NCBI GenBank assembly: GCA_030599515.1
Contig: JAUVNV010000119.1
Location: 1-7,713 of the forward strand
Direction: 5' to 3'
From: Acidimicrobiia bacterium
GTDB taxonomy: Bacteria > Actinomycetota > Acidimicrobiia > Spongiisociales > UBA5794
DNA length: 7,713 nucleotides
Shown: positions 1 to 5,858 of the stretch, in pieces
Layout of the letters: each line of letters opens with the position of its first letter
Position numbering within the stretch: position 1 is the stretch's first letter
Notes under the pieces: model-generated
The model's database searches: none
The model's input: the letters and a program-made list of their open reading frames with translations, nothing else
What the model was told of the DNA's origin: nothing
Position numbers and translations under genes: made by a program

Positions 1-29
1 CATCATCGGGGGGTGGCGCCGATCGTGGC

Positions 30-117
30 GTGATCCCGCTGTGCGGCAGTCGGGTGGATCGAGGTGATGTCGTTGAGCGCGATCGACTCGGTTCCCGTCC
101 GCCACGGAGGAAGATCG
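30..117. repeat. Direct repeat, left copy (flanks cyclase-STAND gene)
   Basis: This 88-bp stretch matches 3019-3107 in the same orientation with about ten differences, one of them a single-base indel near 101-104. Similarity fades quickly to the left of position 30 and to the right of about 117-127. Substitutions at 48, 78, 87 and 93 are all third positions of the minus-strand frame that is used by the 73-aa gene in the right copy. This shows that the repeat descends from protein-coding sequence read on the minus strand and is not an anonymous spacer. Together the two copies bracket one complete gene at 177-3056. Confidence 0.85.
39..117 (-). pseudogene. Decayed 3' fragment of a paralogue of the 73-aa small gene
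   Basis: Read on the minus strand, this fragment encodes the same last 20 residues as the 73-aa protein at 3028-3249 (RTGTESIAL, then N instead of S, then DITSIHPTAA). Three signs of decay are visible. The stop codon TAG has become CAG at 39-41, so the frame would read on for 12 more residues. One base is missing around 101-104 relative to the other copy, which shifts the upstream part out of frame (an IFLR-like match to ILLR lies in the other frame). Nothing resembling the N-terminal half or its ribosome binding site lies further right, where the cyclase start region begins. It is probably not translated as a functional protein. A less likely alternative is that it is the end of a different, fused gene on the minus strand. 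Confidence 0.6.
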
Positions 118-163
118 TCCACCCCACGCATCGGCCGTGTCCGTAGACTTCGACGTACCGAGA

Positions 164-169
164 GAGAGG
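164..169 (+). promoter_or_regulatory. Ribosome binding site of the cyclase-STAND gene
   Basis: GAGAGG sits 7 bases before the ATG at 177 and supports that start. A TANNNT-type hexamer (TAGACT, 144-149) lies just upstream and could be a -10 element, but no convincing -35 box is visible, so I do not call a promoter. Confidence 0.55.
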
Positions 170-176
170 CTCCCCG

Positions 177-3056
177 ATGCTTCCAGCCGGATCTGTGACG
201 TTCCTGTTCACCGACATCGAGGGAAGTAGCCAACTCTGGGATGCCGCTCCGGAGAGCATGCCCGCGGTGCTCGCCCGCCACAATCGCCTGATCCTGGAAG
301 CGATCTCGAGGCGCGGCGGTCATATCGTCAAGGACAAGGGCGATGGATTCTTCGCGGCGTTCGCGTCGCCGGTCGACGGCGTGCTTGCCGCTATTGAGGC
401 CCAACGAGGCCTTGTCGACCAGGACTGGGGTGGGGAGATCGGTGACCTCCGTGTGCGCATGGCACTCCACACGGCACAGGTCGAACCCGAGGACGGGGAC
501 TACCACGGACCGGACGTCAATCGCGTCGCCAGGCTCGAGGCTGCGGCACACGGCGGACAGGTACTGCTCTCGGATGCTGCGGCGGAATCGGTGAGGGCCA
601 TCCTCCCGGTCGGATTCGGAACGCGTGATCTTGGACGCCATCAACTGAGAGGAATGGCGCAACCGGCGAATGTGTTCCAGGTCGTGACCGAGGATCTGCC
701 GAGCAACTTTCCTCCGATTCGAACCCCTACCGTCGCCCACGCGCACCTCCCGGATCTCGACACGTCGTTCGTTGGACGAGACGCCGAACTCCACCGGATC
801 GACGACTTGCTCGGCACCAGCGAATGCCGTCTGCTGACGCTCGTCGGACCCGGCGGGATCGGGAAGACACGCCTGGCAATTGAGGCGGCCCGTCGGCTGG
901 CCAACCAGCATCCCCACGGTGCCCACTTCGTTCCGCTGGCGTCGGTCACCGCGCCCGAAGCAGTCGTGCCTGCGATTGGAGACTCGCTCGGTTTCTCAGT
1001 GGACGTCGAGATCAGCAGCGTGGTCGACCAACGGACACAGATCCTCGACTTCGTCGGACATCATGCGATGTTGATGGTCATCGACAATTACGAGCACCTC
1101 CTGTCCGGTGCCGAGATCCTTGGGTTGCTGCTCCAGGAAGCTCCCGAGGTGCAACTGCTCGTGACCTCACGCGAGCGATTGAACCTTCAGAGCGAGTGGG
1201 TTCTCGAGGTGGGCGGCATGCCACTCTCCGGTGGTGGCTCCGAGGCAAGTGGAGATGCTCTGGAATTGTTCTTAGATCGTGCACGCAGGGTGGATCCGCG
1301 CTTCCGTCCGACTACCGACGAACTCATGCACGCCGATCGGATCTGCCGGTTGGTCGAAGGGATGCCACTCGCCGTTGAGTTGGCAGCCGCGTGGGTGCCC
1401 ATTCTGCCGTGTGAAGAGATTGCCGACGAGATCGAACGGAGCATCGACTTCCTCGGAGCATCGACCCGCGACATTCCCGATCGCCATCGCACCATCAGAG
1501 CGGTCTTCGACTACTCGTGGAACCTCCTCGACCCGACGCAGCAGAAGGCGTTCCGCGGCATGTCGGTGTTCTCCGCCCCCTTCACGCGTCCGGCGGTTGA
1601 GACGACGGTCGGAGCCGATCTGAAGACGCTCACCGAGCTCGTGGGCAAGTCATTGGTGCGCCGAGTCGGATCCGATCGGTTCGAGCTGCATCCCCTCCTC
1701 CGCCAGTACGCATCGGAGAAGACCGACCCGGCGGATGTCGATCGATTGCGAGAGCGGCATGCCCGCCACTACCTCACCCCGCTCGCCGGTCGCCGAAACG
1801 ATCTGAAGGGAAGCCCCGATCAGGCCAAGGCGCGCCTGGAGATCTTGGGTGACATCGGGAACGTGATACCCGCGGTCGAATGGGCGACGGCGCATTGGTC
1901 GGACGCGGAGATCGTTGACGTGATCGAGTCCCTGATGCGGTACTACGAGATTCAGAGCTGGTCCGAAGGAAGGGAGCGATTTCGCGATCTGGCGGGCAAG
2001 ATCGCCGCAGATCGTTCTGTCGATGAGAACACGCTGCTTGCCACCGATCTCCCGTACCGGCGAGCCCTGCTCGCCCAGGCCTTGTTCGCGGCTTCGATCG
2101 GCTTGACCGACGAGGCGCTCTCGATCGTCGAGTCACAGCGGGATCTCTCGTGGGAGGCCGATCCGCCGGGGGATCTGTGGCGGGAGGTCGCTGCGGGAAT
2201 CGTGGAAGGCATACGTGGTGACTACTCCGCGGCGGAACGGTGCTTCGCCGCCGTGTACGACGAAGCCCTCGACCGGGCGGATCCGTACCTGGTCGTCTTT
2301 CTGTGCACCTGGTATGGATGGATGCTCCTCGAGGTGGGGGAGATCGGCAGTGCAGGGGACGTGTTCGAAGTGGCCCGGACTACGGCGATCCGGGAGAACG
2401 ACACGCATGGATTGGCGTACGTGCTCTCGAAGATGGGCCTGCTCGCGGACACGATCGGTGATCACCGGCAAGCTGCCGGCTATCACCTGGAGGCGAGGGA
2501 GACGTTCCTCAAGTTCGATGATGTTGGCGGTCAGGGCTACACGCTCAGTCGACTCGCTTGGACCCACTGGTTGCTCGGCGAATACGCCGAAGCGCGCCGA
2601 TACGGCCTCGAAGGCCTGGAGGTGTTCGAAGGGAACAACCATCGGTGGGGCGTCGGAGTGTCCCTGTGCCGGGTCGGGTTCGCCGAGATCGGGTTGGGTG
2701 ACCTGCGCTCTGCACGCGATCGCTTCAGCGAAGCGCTCGATCGGTCACTCGAAGTTCAACTGGACGGCATCACCAACTACGCGCTCATCGGCATCGGCAA
2801 CGTGCTCGCCGCGTCGGGTGAGAGCGCCGGGGCCGTCGAGATCCTGTCGGTAGCCGCCCACAACCCGGCTGTACCGGACGAGTACAAGCGTGACTACGTC
2901 GAGCCGGCGTTGACCCGCTTGAGAGAAGACATGGGACCGGATGCCTTCGAAACCGCTGCTGCTCGGTCGGCGGACTGGACGGTTGAGGATGTCATAGCGG
3001 CCGCCCGCGTCGCGTCGAGTGATCCCGCTATGCGGCCGTCGGGTGGATCGAGGTGA
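177..3056 (+). CDS. Class III nucleotide cyclase / STAND ATPase / TPR signalling protein
   Basis: This 959-aa protein probably makes a cyclic nucleotide (most likely cAMP) under control of a STAND-type switch. Residues 5-170 form a class III cyclase catalytic domain: FTDIEGS carries metal-binding D13, KDKGDG carries K52 and D56, and D108, N115 and R119 match the purine-specifying and transition-state residues. All canonical catalytic positions are present, so it should be active. Residues 197-500 are an AAA/NB-ARC-like ATPase: P-loop GPGGIGKT (224-231), Walker B MVIDNYEH (300-307), TSRE (330-333) and GMPLA (395-399). About 630-895 is a run of TPR-like helical pairs, presumably the sensor or partner platform. 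No LuxR-type HTH and no membrane segment are seen. The start is supported by GAGAGG at 164-169. The last 13 residues (SSDPAMRPSGGSR) come almost entirely from the right copy of the flanking repeat, and the 3' end overlaps the convergent 73-aa gene by 29 bp. The architecture is well known in actinobacteria; the signal and target of this protein are unknown. Confidence 0.93.
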   Translation: MLPAGSVTFLFTDIEGSSQLWDAAPESMPAVLARHNRLILEAISRRGGHIVKDKGDGFFAAFASPVDGVLAAIEAQRGLVDQDWGGEIGDLRVRMALHTAQVEPEDGDYHGPDVNRVARLEAAAHGGQVLLSDAAAESVRAILPVGFGTRDLGRHQLRGMAQPANVFQVVTEDLPSNFPPIRTPTVAHAHLPDLDTSFVGRDAELHRIDDLLGTSECRLLTLVGPGGIGKTRLAIEAARRLANQHPHGAHFVPLASVTAPEAVVPAIGDSLGFSVDVEISSVVDQRTQILDFVGHHAMLMVIDNYEHLLSGAEILGLLLQEAPEVQLLVTSRERLNLQSEWVLEVGGMPLSGGGSEASGDALELFLDRARRVDPRFRPTTDELMHADRICRLVEGMPLAVELAAAWVPILPCEEIADEIERSIDFLGASTRDIPDRHRTIRAVFDYSWNLLDPTQQKAFRGMSVFSAPFTRPAVETTVGADLKTLTELVGKSLVRRVGSDRFELHPLLRQYASEKTDPADVDRLRERHARHYLTPLAGRRNDLKGSPDQAKARLEILGDIGNVIPAVEWATAHWSDAEIVDVIESLMRYYEIQSWSEGRERFRDLAGKIAADRSVDENTLLATDLPYRRALLAQALFAASIGLTDEALSIVESQRDLSWEADPPGDLWREVAAGIVEGIRGDYSAAERCFAAVYDEALDRADPYLVVFLCTWYGWMLLEVGEIGSAGDVFEVARTTAIRENDTHGLAYVLSKMGLLADTIGDHRQAAGYHLEARETFLKFDDVGGQGYTLSRLAWTHWLLGEYAEARRYGLEGLEVFEGNNHRWGVGVSLCRVGFAEIGLGDLRSARDRFSEALDRSLEVQLDGITNYALIGIGNVLAASGESAGAVEILSVAAHNPAVPDEYKRDYVEPALTRLREDMGPDAFETAAARSADWTVEDVIAAARVASSDPAMRPSGGSR

Positions 3057-3107
3057 TGTCGCTGAGTGCGATCGATTCGGTCCCCGTCCGGTGACGGAGG
3101 AGGATCG
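3019..3107. repeat. Direct repeat, right copy (3' end of the 73-aa gene)
   Basis: This is the right copy of the repeat also found at 30-117. It contains the stop and the last 26 or so codons of the minus-strand 73-aa gene, plus about nine bases beyond that stop. On the plus strand it supplies the final codons and the TGA (3054-3056) of the cyclase-STAND gene. Here the minus frame is intact, so this copy appears to be the functional one. Confidence 0.85.
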
Positions 3108-3249
3108 ACCGGTCACCGTGAGGCGTCTCCATGCCGAGGTACTCGCCCGCTGTGGTGCGGCGCCGGGTCGTGGCCCGGTAGGTCGATCCGAGGCGGAGGT
3201 GATTGAGATTCCATGGTGCGCTCGCGCGCGAGGTGTGTGGTGCCTTCAT
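3028..3249 (-). CDS. Small (73 aa) protein with predicted Sm/SH3-like beta pattern, function unknown
   Basis: I do not recognise this as a named family. The start is well supported: ATG at 3249-3247 is preceded by AAAGGAG with a 5-base spacer. Residues 1-18 are polar and basic. From about residue 19 the pattern is short alternating strands: LRLGSTYRATT, then GEYLGMET, then a GD turn, then SILLRHRTG, then ESIALSDITSI. That order (strand, turn, strand ending in a D-I-x-x-I closing segment) resembles small SH3-like or Sm-like barrels such as the C-terminal part of RimP; this is inference from pattern only. The basic charge and position 114 bp downstream of an RNA helicase on the same strand suggest a nucleic-acid role. 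A second copy of its 3' end at 39-117 differs mainly at silent positions, which is good evidence that it is coding. Its 3' end overlaps the convergent cyclase gene by 29 bp. Confidence 0.75.
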   Translation of the reverse strand: MKAPHTSRASAPWNLNHLRLGSTYRATTRRRTTAGEYLGMETPHGDRSILLRHRTGTESIALSDITSIHPTAA

Positions 3250-3254
3250 TGGCA

Positions 3255-3261
3255 CTCCTTT
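3255..3261 (-). promoter_or_regulatory. Strong ribosome binding site of the 73-aa gene
   Basis: The minus strand reads AAAGGAG, then TGCCA, then ATG. It is one of the best Shine-Dalgarno matches in the window. It decides the start at 3249 over the longer in-frame ORF that begins at 3330. Confidence 0.8.
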
Positions 3262-3363
3262 CGAATGGGCCGTGTGGCCGAAGTTGAAGTTGAGTTGAAG
3301 TAGTCGTTCTGTGGGGTCACGGCGCCGCATGCGGGGGTGCGAAGCGGGGCATGGGTGGGAGTG

Positions 3364-4896
3364 TCAACCGCGGTGGTTGCGGGGCTTGGCGATGCGGACC
3401 GTCAGGTCCCTGCCCTTGAGTTTCGTGCCGTGCAGCTTCTTCGCTGCGGTACGTGCCGCCGGTCCGGGCATGTCGACGAAGCCGAAGCCCTTCGAGCGAC
3501 CGGTGCGCCGGTCGGTGATGATCGTGGCCTGGTGGACGTCGCCGTAGCGTTCGAACAGGGTTGCGATGTCCTCTTCGGTGGCTCCCCACGGCAGGTTCGC
3601 GACGTAGAGGCTCTCTGCGCTCTTCTTCCCGTGCCGCGGCTCCCGCTGGGCAGGAGTGCCCGGCCTGGTGGACCCGCTTCTCTGCTCTTGCGGTTCTTGC
3701 CGCTCCGGGTGCTCTTGTCGTGCCCGTCGCTCTTGTCGCTGAGGCGCGGGATCACCCATCCGGTGGCCGCCGTGTTCGATGGCGTCGAGGCGGGGTTGCT
3801 CGATCGGCGCATCCAGGTCGAGATCCTTCTGCAGGCGCCTTACCGCTCGCTTCTGCTCGCCGGTGACGAGACTGACGACGGTTCCTGTGGCACCGGCACG
3901 CGCTGTGCGTCCGGAGCGATGCAGGTAGTCCTTGTGGTCGGAGGGGGGATCGAAGTGGATCACCGAACCGACCGCGTCGATGTGGATGCCTCGCGCCGCG
4001 ACGTCGGTTGCGATCAGAGCCTGGGCGCGACCCTTTGAGAACGCCTGGAGTGCACGGTTTCGTTGGTTCTGGGAGCGACCTCCGTGCATGGCGACCGCAC
4101 CCACTCCCATCTTCGAGAGCTGCTTGGCGAGGCGATCAGCACCGTGCCGGGTACGGGTGAACACGATGGAACGGCCTGAAGCACCGACGAGATCTGCAGT
4201 GTGCTGAACACGGTCGTGGTGATCCACCAGCCAGAAGTGGTGGCGGGCATCGATGGTTTCTGAGTCGACCGTTCCGGCATCGTGACGAACGGGATCGTTC
4301 TGATAGTTGCGGCTCAACACCGCGATATCCCCATCGAGCGTTGCCGAGAACAGGAGCGTCTGGCGGTCCGATGCGGTGCGGTCGAGGATCCGGCGCACGG
4401 CGGGCATGAATCCCATGTCGGCCATACGGTCCGCCTCGTCGACCACGACGATGGTGGCCTCGCTCAGGTTGACGTTCCCTTGCTCCATGAGGTCTTCGAG
4501 CCGCCCGGGGGTGGCCACGAGAACGTCGACACCCTTGTTGAGTGCGCTCTTCTGACCGCCATACCCCACGCCGCCGTAGATGGCGTAGACGCGCCGGCTG
4601 GCCGCTTTCGCGAGCGGAGCGAGTTCCTGCTTGATCTGTTCGGCGAGTTCCCTGGTGGGGGCCAGGATCAGAGAGCTGGGGCGGTTCCTGCCTGCCTTGT
4701 CGACCTTCGCGAGCAGGGGGAGGCCGAAGGCGAGTGTCTTTCCGGACCCGGTCGGGGCCTTGCCGGACACGTCCCTGCCGGCGAGAGCGTCGGGGATCGT
4801 GGCTTCCTGGACGGGGAACGGCTCGAAGATGTCGCGCTGTGCAAGTGATTGGACGAGCGACTCGGGGAGCCCGAGTTGGGCGAACGTAGTGGTCAT
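3364..4896 (-). CDS. DEAD-box ATP-dependent RNA helicase with C-terminal RRM
   Basis: This 510-aa protein unwinds or remodels RNA using ATP in the cytoplasm. Helicase motifs appear in order: Q-motif region (F5 to Q30), motif I APTGSGKT (47-54), Ia PTRELAEQI (80-88), Ib ATPGR (128-132), II DEAD (153-156), III SAT (184-186), IV SIVFTRTR (243-250), V ATDVAARG (296-303) and VI HRSGRTARAG (326-335). A hydrophilic linker rich in R, Q, E and P (about 377-425) follows. A canonical RRM then spans about 428-505, with RNP2 LYVANL (430-435) and RNP1 KGFGFVDM (469-476), unlike the divergent RNA-binding domain of DbpA/CsdA. The start at 4896 is chosen because AGGAG lies 5 bases upstream and MTTTFAQLGL begins like the family; the frame is open further upstream to 5034 but that stretch is basic and non-conserved in appearance. 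The 73-aa gene follows 114 bp downstream and may be co-transcribed. Roles in ribosome assembly, RNA decay or cold adaptation are typical of the family; the specific one cannot be told. Confidence 0.95.
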   Translation of the reverse strand: MTTTFAQLGLPESLVQSLAQRDIFEPFPVQEATIPDALAGRDVSGKAPTGSGKTLAFGLPLLAKVDKAGRNRPSSLILAPTRELAEQIKQELAPLAKAASRRVYAIYGGVGYGGQKSALNKGVDVLVATPGRLEDLMEQGNVNLSEATIVVVDEADRMADMGFMPAVRRILDRTASDRQTLLFSATLDGDIAVLSRNYQNDPVRHDAGTVDSETIDARHHFWLVDHHDRVQHTADLVGASGRSIVFTRTRHGADRLAKQLSKMGVGAVAMHGGRSQNQRNRALQAFSKGRAQALIATDVAARGIHIDAVGSVIHFDPPSDHKDYLHRSGRTARAGATGTVVSLVTGEQKRAVRRLQKDLDLDAPIEQPRLDAIEHGGHRMGDPAPQRQERRARQEHPERQEPQEQRSGSTRPGTPAQREPRHGKKSAESLYVANLPWGATEEDIATLFERYGDVHQATIITDRRTGRSKGFGFVDMPGPAARTAAKKLHGTKLKGRDLTVRIAKPRNHRG

Positions 4897-4901
4897 GATG
4901 A

Positions 4902-4906
4902 CTCCT
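4902..4906 (-). promoter_or_regulatory. Ribosome binding site that sets the helicase start
   Basis: AGGAG on the minus strand is followed by TCATC and the ATG at 4896-4894. A short GC hairpin (CCCC, GCCA, GGGG; 4911-4922) lies directly upstream and could influence access to this site, but that is speculative. Confidence 0.7.
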
Positions 4907-5083
4907 GGCCCCTGGCGGGGTGATCGTTGGATATGCCGATGTCTCGCTCGACCGCGCGATCCGTGTCGCTTGCGGGTTCGAGATTCGGCAGAAGAGGTGG
5001 TCCAACCGGGTGAGAAACAAGGCCGTGTGATCACCGGGGAAGCGACGATGCGCTGACCTCCACCCGATGCGGCCGACGGGACG

Positions 5084-5113
5084 ATAGCAACAAATTTCGC
5101 GTATCTACCCCAA
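5084..5113 (-). promoter_or_regulatory. Possible promoter of the helicase gene
   Basis: On the minus strand TTGGGG (5113-5108) and TGCTAT (5089-5084) are separated by 18 bases in a locally AT-rich stretch. Both are partial matches to -35 and -10 consensus. If used, transcription would start near 5077 and give a leader of about 180 bases before the helicase ATG. The -35 box overlaps the outer arm of the stem-loop at 5107-5183. Confidence is low because the match is weak. Confidence 0.25.
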
Positions 5114-5183
5114 TTCCCGTTCTTGCGTAATTATTGGAAGCGGGCCGCCCTCCACTATCTACGCAAGAACGGATGGGTGGGGT
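5107..5183 (-). terminator. Long interrupted stem-loop after the peroxiredoxin gene, upstream of the helicase
   Basis: A perfect 13-bp inverted repeat pairs CCGTTCTTGCGTA (5117-5129) with TACGCAAGAACGG (5160-5172). An outer 6-bp pair (ACCCCA 5107-5112 with TGGGGT 5178-5183) and an inner 6-bp pair (5135-5140 with 5149-5154) extend it into a three-part stem with an 8-base apical loop. On the plus strand positions 5139/5150 and 5116/5173 would be A-C mismatches; in minus-strand RNA they are G-U pairs, so the fold favours the minus-strand transcript. It begins 2 bases after the peroxiredoxin stop, which fits an mRNA 3' end, but no U-tract follows. It could instead be a regulatory element in the helicase upstream region or a remnant of a small inverted-repeat element; I see no target-site duplication. 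Confidence 0.5.
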
Positions 5184-5185
5184 GG

Positions 5186-5734
5186 TCAGTCCCGTTCGGT
5201 CATGGATCTCACCGTGTCGATGAGGTCGTCGACGGGTGGGTAGTCCCCCAGCATCTCACCGTGATGGACCCATGCCACGTTGAACTCCGAGTCGAAGACG
5301 ACGATGCCGGGTGCCTTCGTGGCATCGTGGGTCGGCACCTGGGGGCGAAATCCGCGAACGAGCGACTTGACGTAGTTGCTCGCCCCGCCGAGGCTGGACA
5401 TCTGGCGGGCCGACAGATCGCCCACACCGGCGACCGCCCGGACCTCCTGATCGGGATCGAGCAGCAGGGGCATCTCGACGCCCTTGGTGTCCCTCAGCCA
5501 CCGTGCCTGGTGGTCGGCAGAGCCTCCGACTGCGATCACCCGAGTCCCGGTGGGGAATCGGTCGCGCTCACCGTCGAGATCTCGCACGAACTCCTGGCAG
5601 GGGAGGCACCCGAAGTACCGGACGAGGATGACCACCAGCGGATCGGCGCCGAACTCGCCCAACGTCTTCGGGTTGCCGTCGGGATCGGTGAGGGCGATGC
5701 CGGCGACGAATTCGGGGGATTGTGAAGGTGTCAT
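5186..5734 (-). CDS. Peroxiredoxin-like (AhpC/TSA, PRXL2-type) thioredoxin-fold protein
   Basis: This 182-aa protein is probably a cytoplasmic thiol redox enzyme. Residues 9-50 give the start of a thioredoxin fold (GIALTDPDGNP, then strand PLVVILVRYFGCLPC), with C43 and C46 in a CxxC at the end of the strand, as in the AhpC/TSA_2 (PRXL2) group. A strand TRVIAVGG (64-71) follows, then KGVEMPLLLDPD (84-95), and near the C-terminus APGIVVFDSEFNVAWVHHGEMLGDYP (141-166) matches the typical PG-x-x-VFD-x-x-x-x-V segment. Length is normal for the family. No signal peptide or membrane segment is seen. No clear Shine-Dalgarno lies before the ATG at 5734, so it may be leaderless or weakly translated. 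It is divergent from the PLP enzyme and followed within 2 bases by the stem-loop at 5107-5183. Whether it reduces peroxides or a protein partner cannot be told. Confidence 0.85.
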   Translation of the reverse strand: MTPSQSPEFVAGIALTDPDGNPKTLGEFGADPLVVILVRYFGCLPCQEFVRDLDGERDRFPTGTRVIAVGGSADHQARWLRDTKGVEMPLLLDPDQEVRAVAGVGDLSARQMSSLGGASNYVKSLVRGFRPQVPTHDATKAPGIVVFDSEFNVAWVHHGEMLGDYPPVDDLIDTVRSMTERD

Positions 5735-5755
5735 GCGGCCGATTCAACAGCGAAC

Positions 5756-5780
5756 CGGGTCCAATGTTCCGTGGGACCCG
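5756..5780. promoter_or_regulatory. Perfect 7-bp inverted repeat in the divergent intergenic region (candidate operator)
   Basis: CGGGTCC (5756-5762) and GGACCCG (5774-5780) are perfect inverted repeats separated by 11 bases, with centres 18 bp apart (close to two helical turns). The site lies in the 124-bp region between the divergent peroxiredoxin-like and PLP enzyme genes, 21 bp from the former's ATG. This placement suits a dimeric regulator. It could equally be a short RNA hairpin or chance in GC-rich DNA. Confidence 0.35.
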
Positions 5781-5845
5781 CTCTCACGGGTTTCTGGCGC
5801 ATCCGCACGACGCGGGCGATGGCACAATGTGTCTGCAGTTTCTCG

Positions 5846-5852
5846 AAGGGAG
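5846..5852 (+). promoter_or_regulatory. Ribosome binding site deciding a TTG start for the PLP enzyme
   Basis: AAGGGAG is followed by 6 bases and TTG at 5859-5861. The first in-frame ATG (5883) has no comparable site at the right distance, and the open frame upstream to 5484 is antisense to the peroxiredoxin-like gene. This favours the TTG start. Confidence 0.65.
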
Positions 5853-5858
5853 TCCACG

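Larger units (their letters stand above)
4897..5185. other. 289-bp non-coding region between the peroxiredoxin-like gene and the helicase
   Basis: This region holds, from right to left on the minus strand, the long stem-loop (5107-5183), a weak promoter candidate (5084-5113), an AT-rich patch around 5085-5135 that stands out from the GC-rich surroundings, and the helicase ribosome binding site. The frame of the helicase is open from 5034 to 4897, but the encoded residues are basic and do not look like a domain, so I treat it as leader. No small gene with its own ribosome binding site was found. Confidence 0.6.

Noticed and set aside
3..926. 307-aa minus-strand open frame across the cyclase gene
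   Set aside because: Antisense to a clear cyclase/ATPase domain. Only its last part (39-117) has meaning, as a decayed copy of the 73-aa gene's end; the rest shows no domain and no ribosome binding site.
30..3107. The repeat-flanked unit as a complete transposon or integrative element
   Set aside because: There is no transposase or integrase, no terminal inverted repeats and no target-site duplication; only the direct repeats support an insertion.
3279..3303. Short AAGTTGA-type repeats before the 73-aa gene
   Set aside because: Only two or three imperfect units of 5-9 bases; too short to call a repeat array or operator.
3325..3334. 10-bp palindrome CCGCATGCGG after the helicase stop
   Set aside because: No loop and no U-tract, so not a terminator; palindromes of this size are expected by chance in GC-rich DNA.
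4897..5034. 46-residue upstream extension of the helicase
   Set aside because: The segment is basic and domain-free, while MTTTFAQLGL at 4896 has a good ribosome binding site and matches the usual start of the Q-motif region.
5484..5858. N-terminal extension of the PLP enzyme frame
   Set aside because: It runs antisense through the peroxiredoxin-like gene and gives a low-complexity Ser/Arg-rich sequence. The family N-terminus and ribosome binding site fit the start at 5859.
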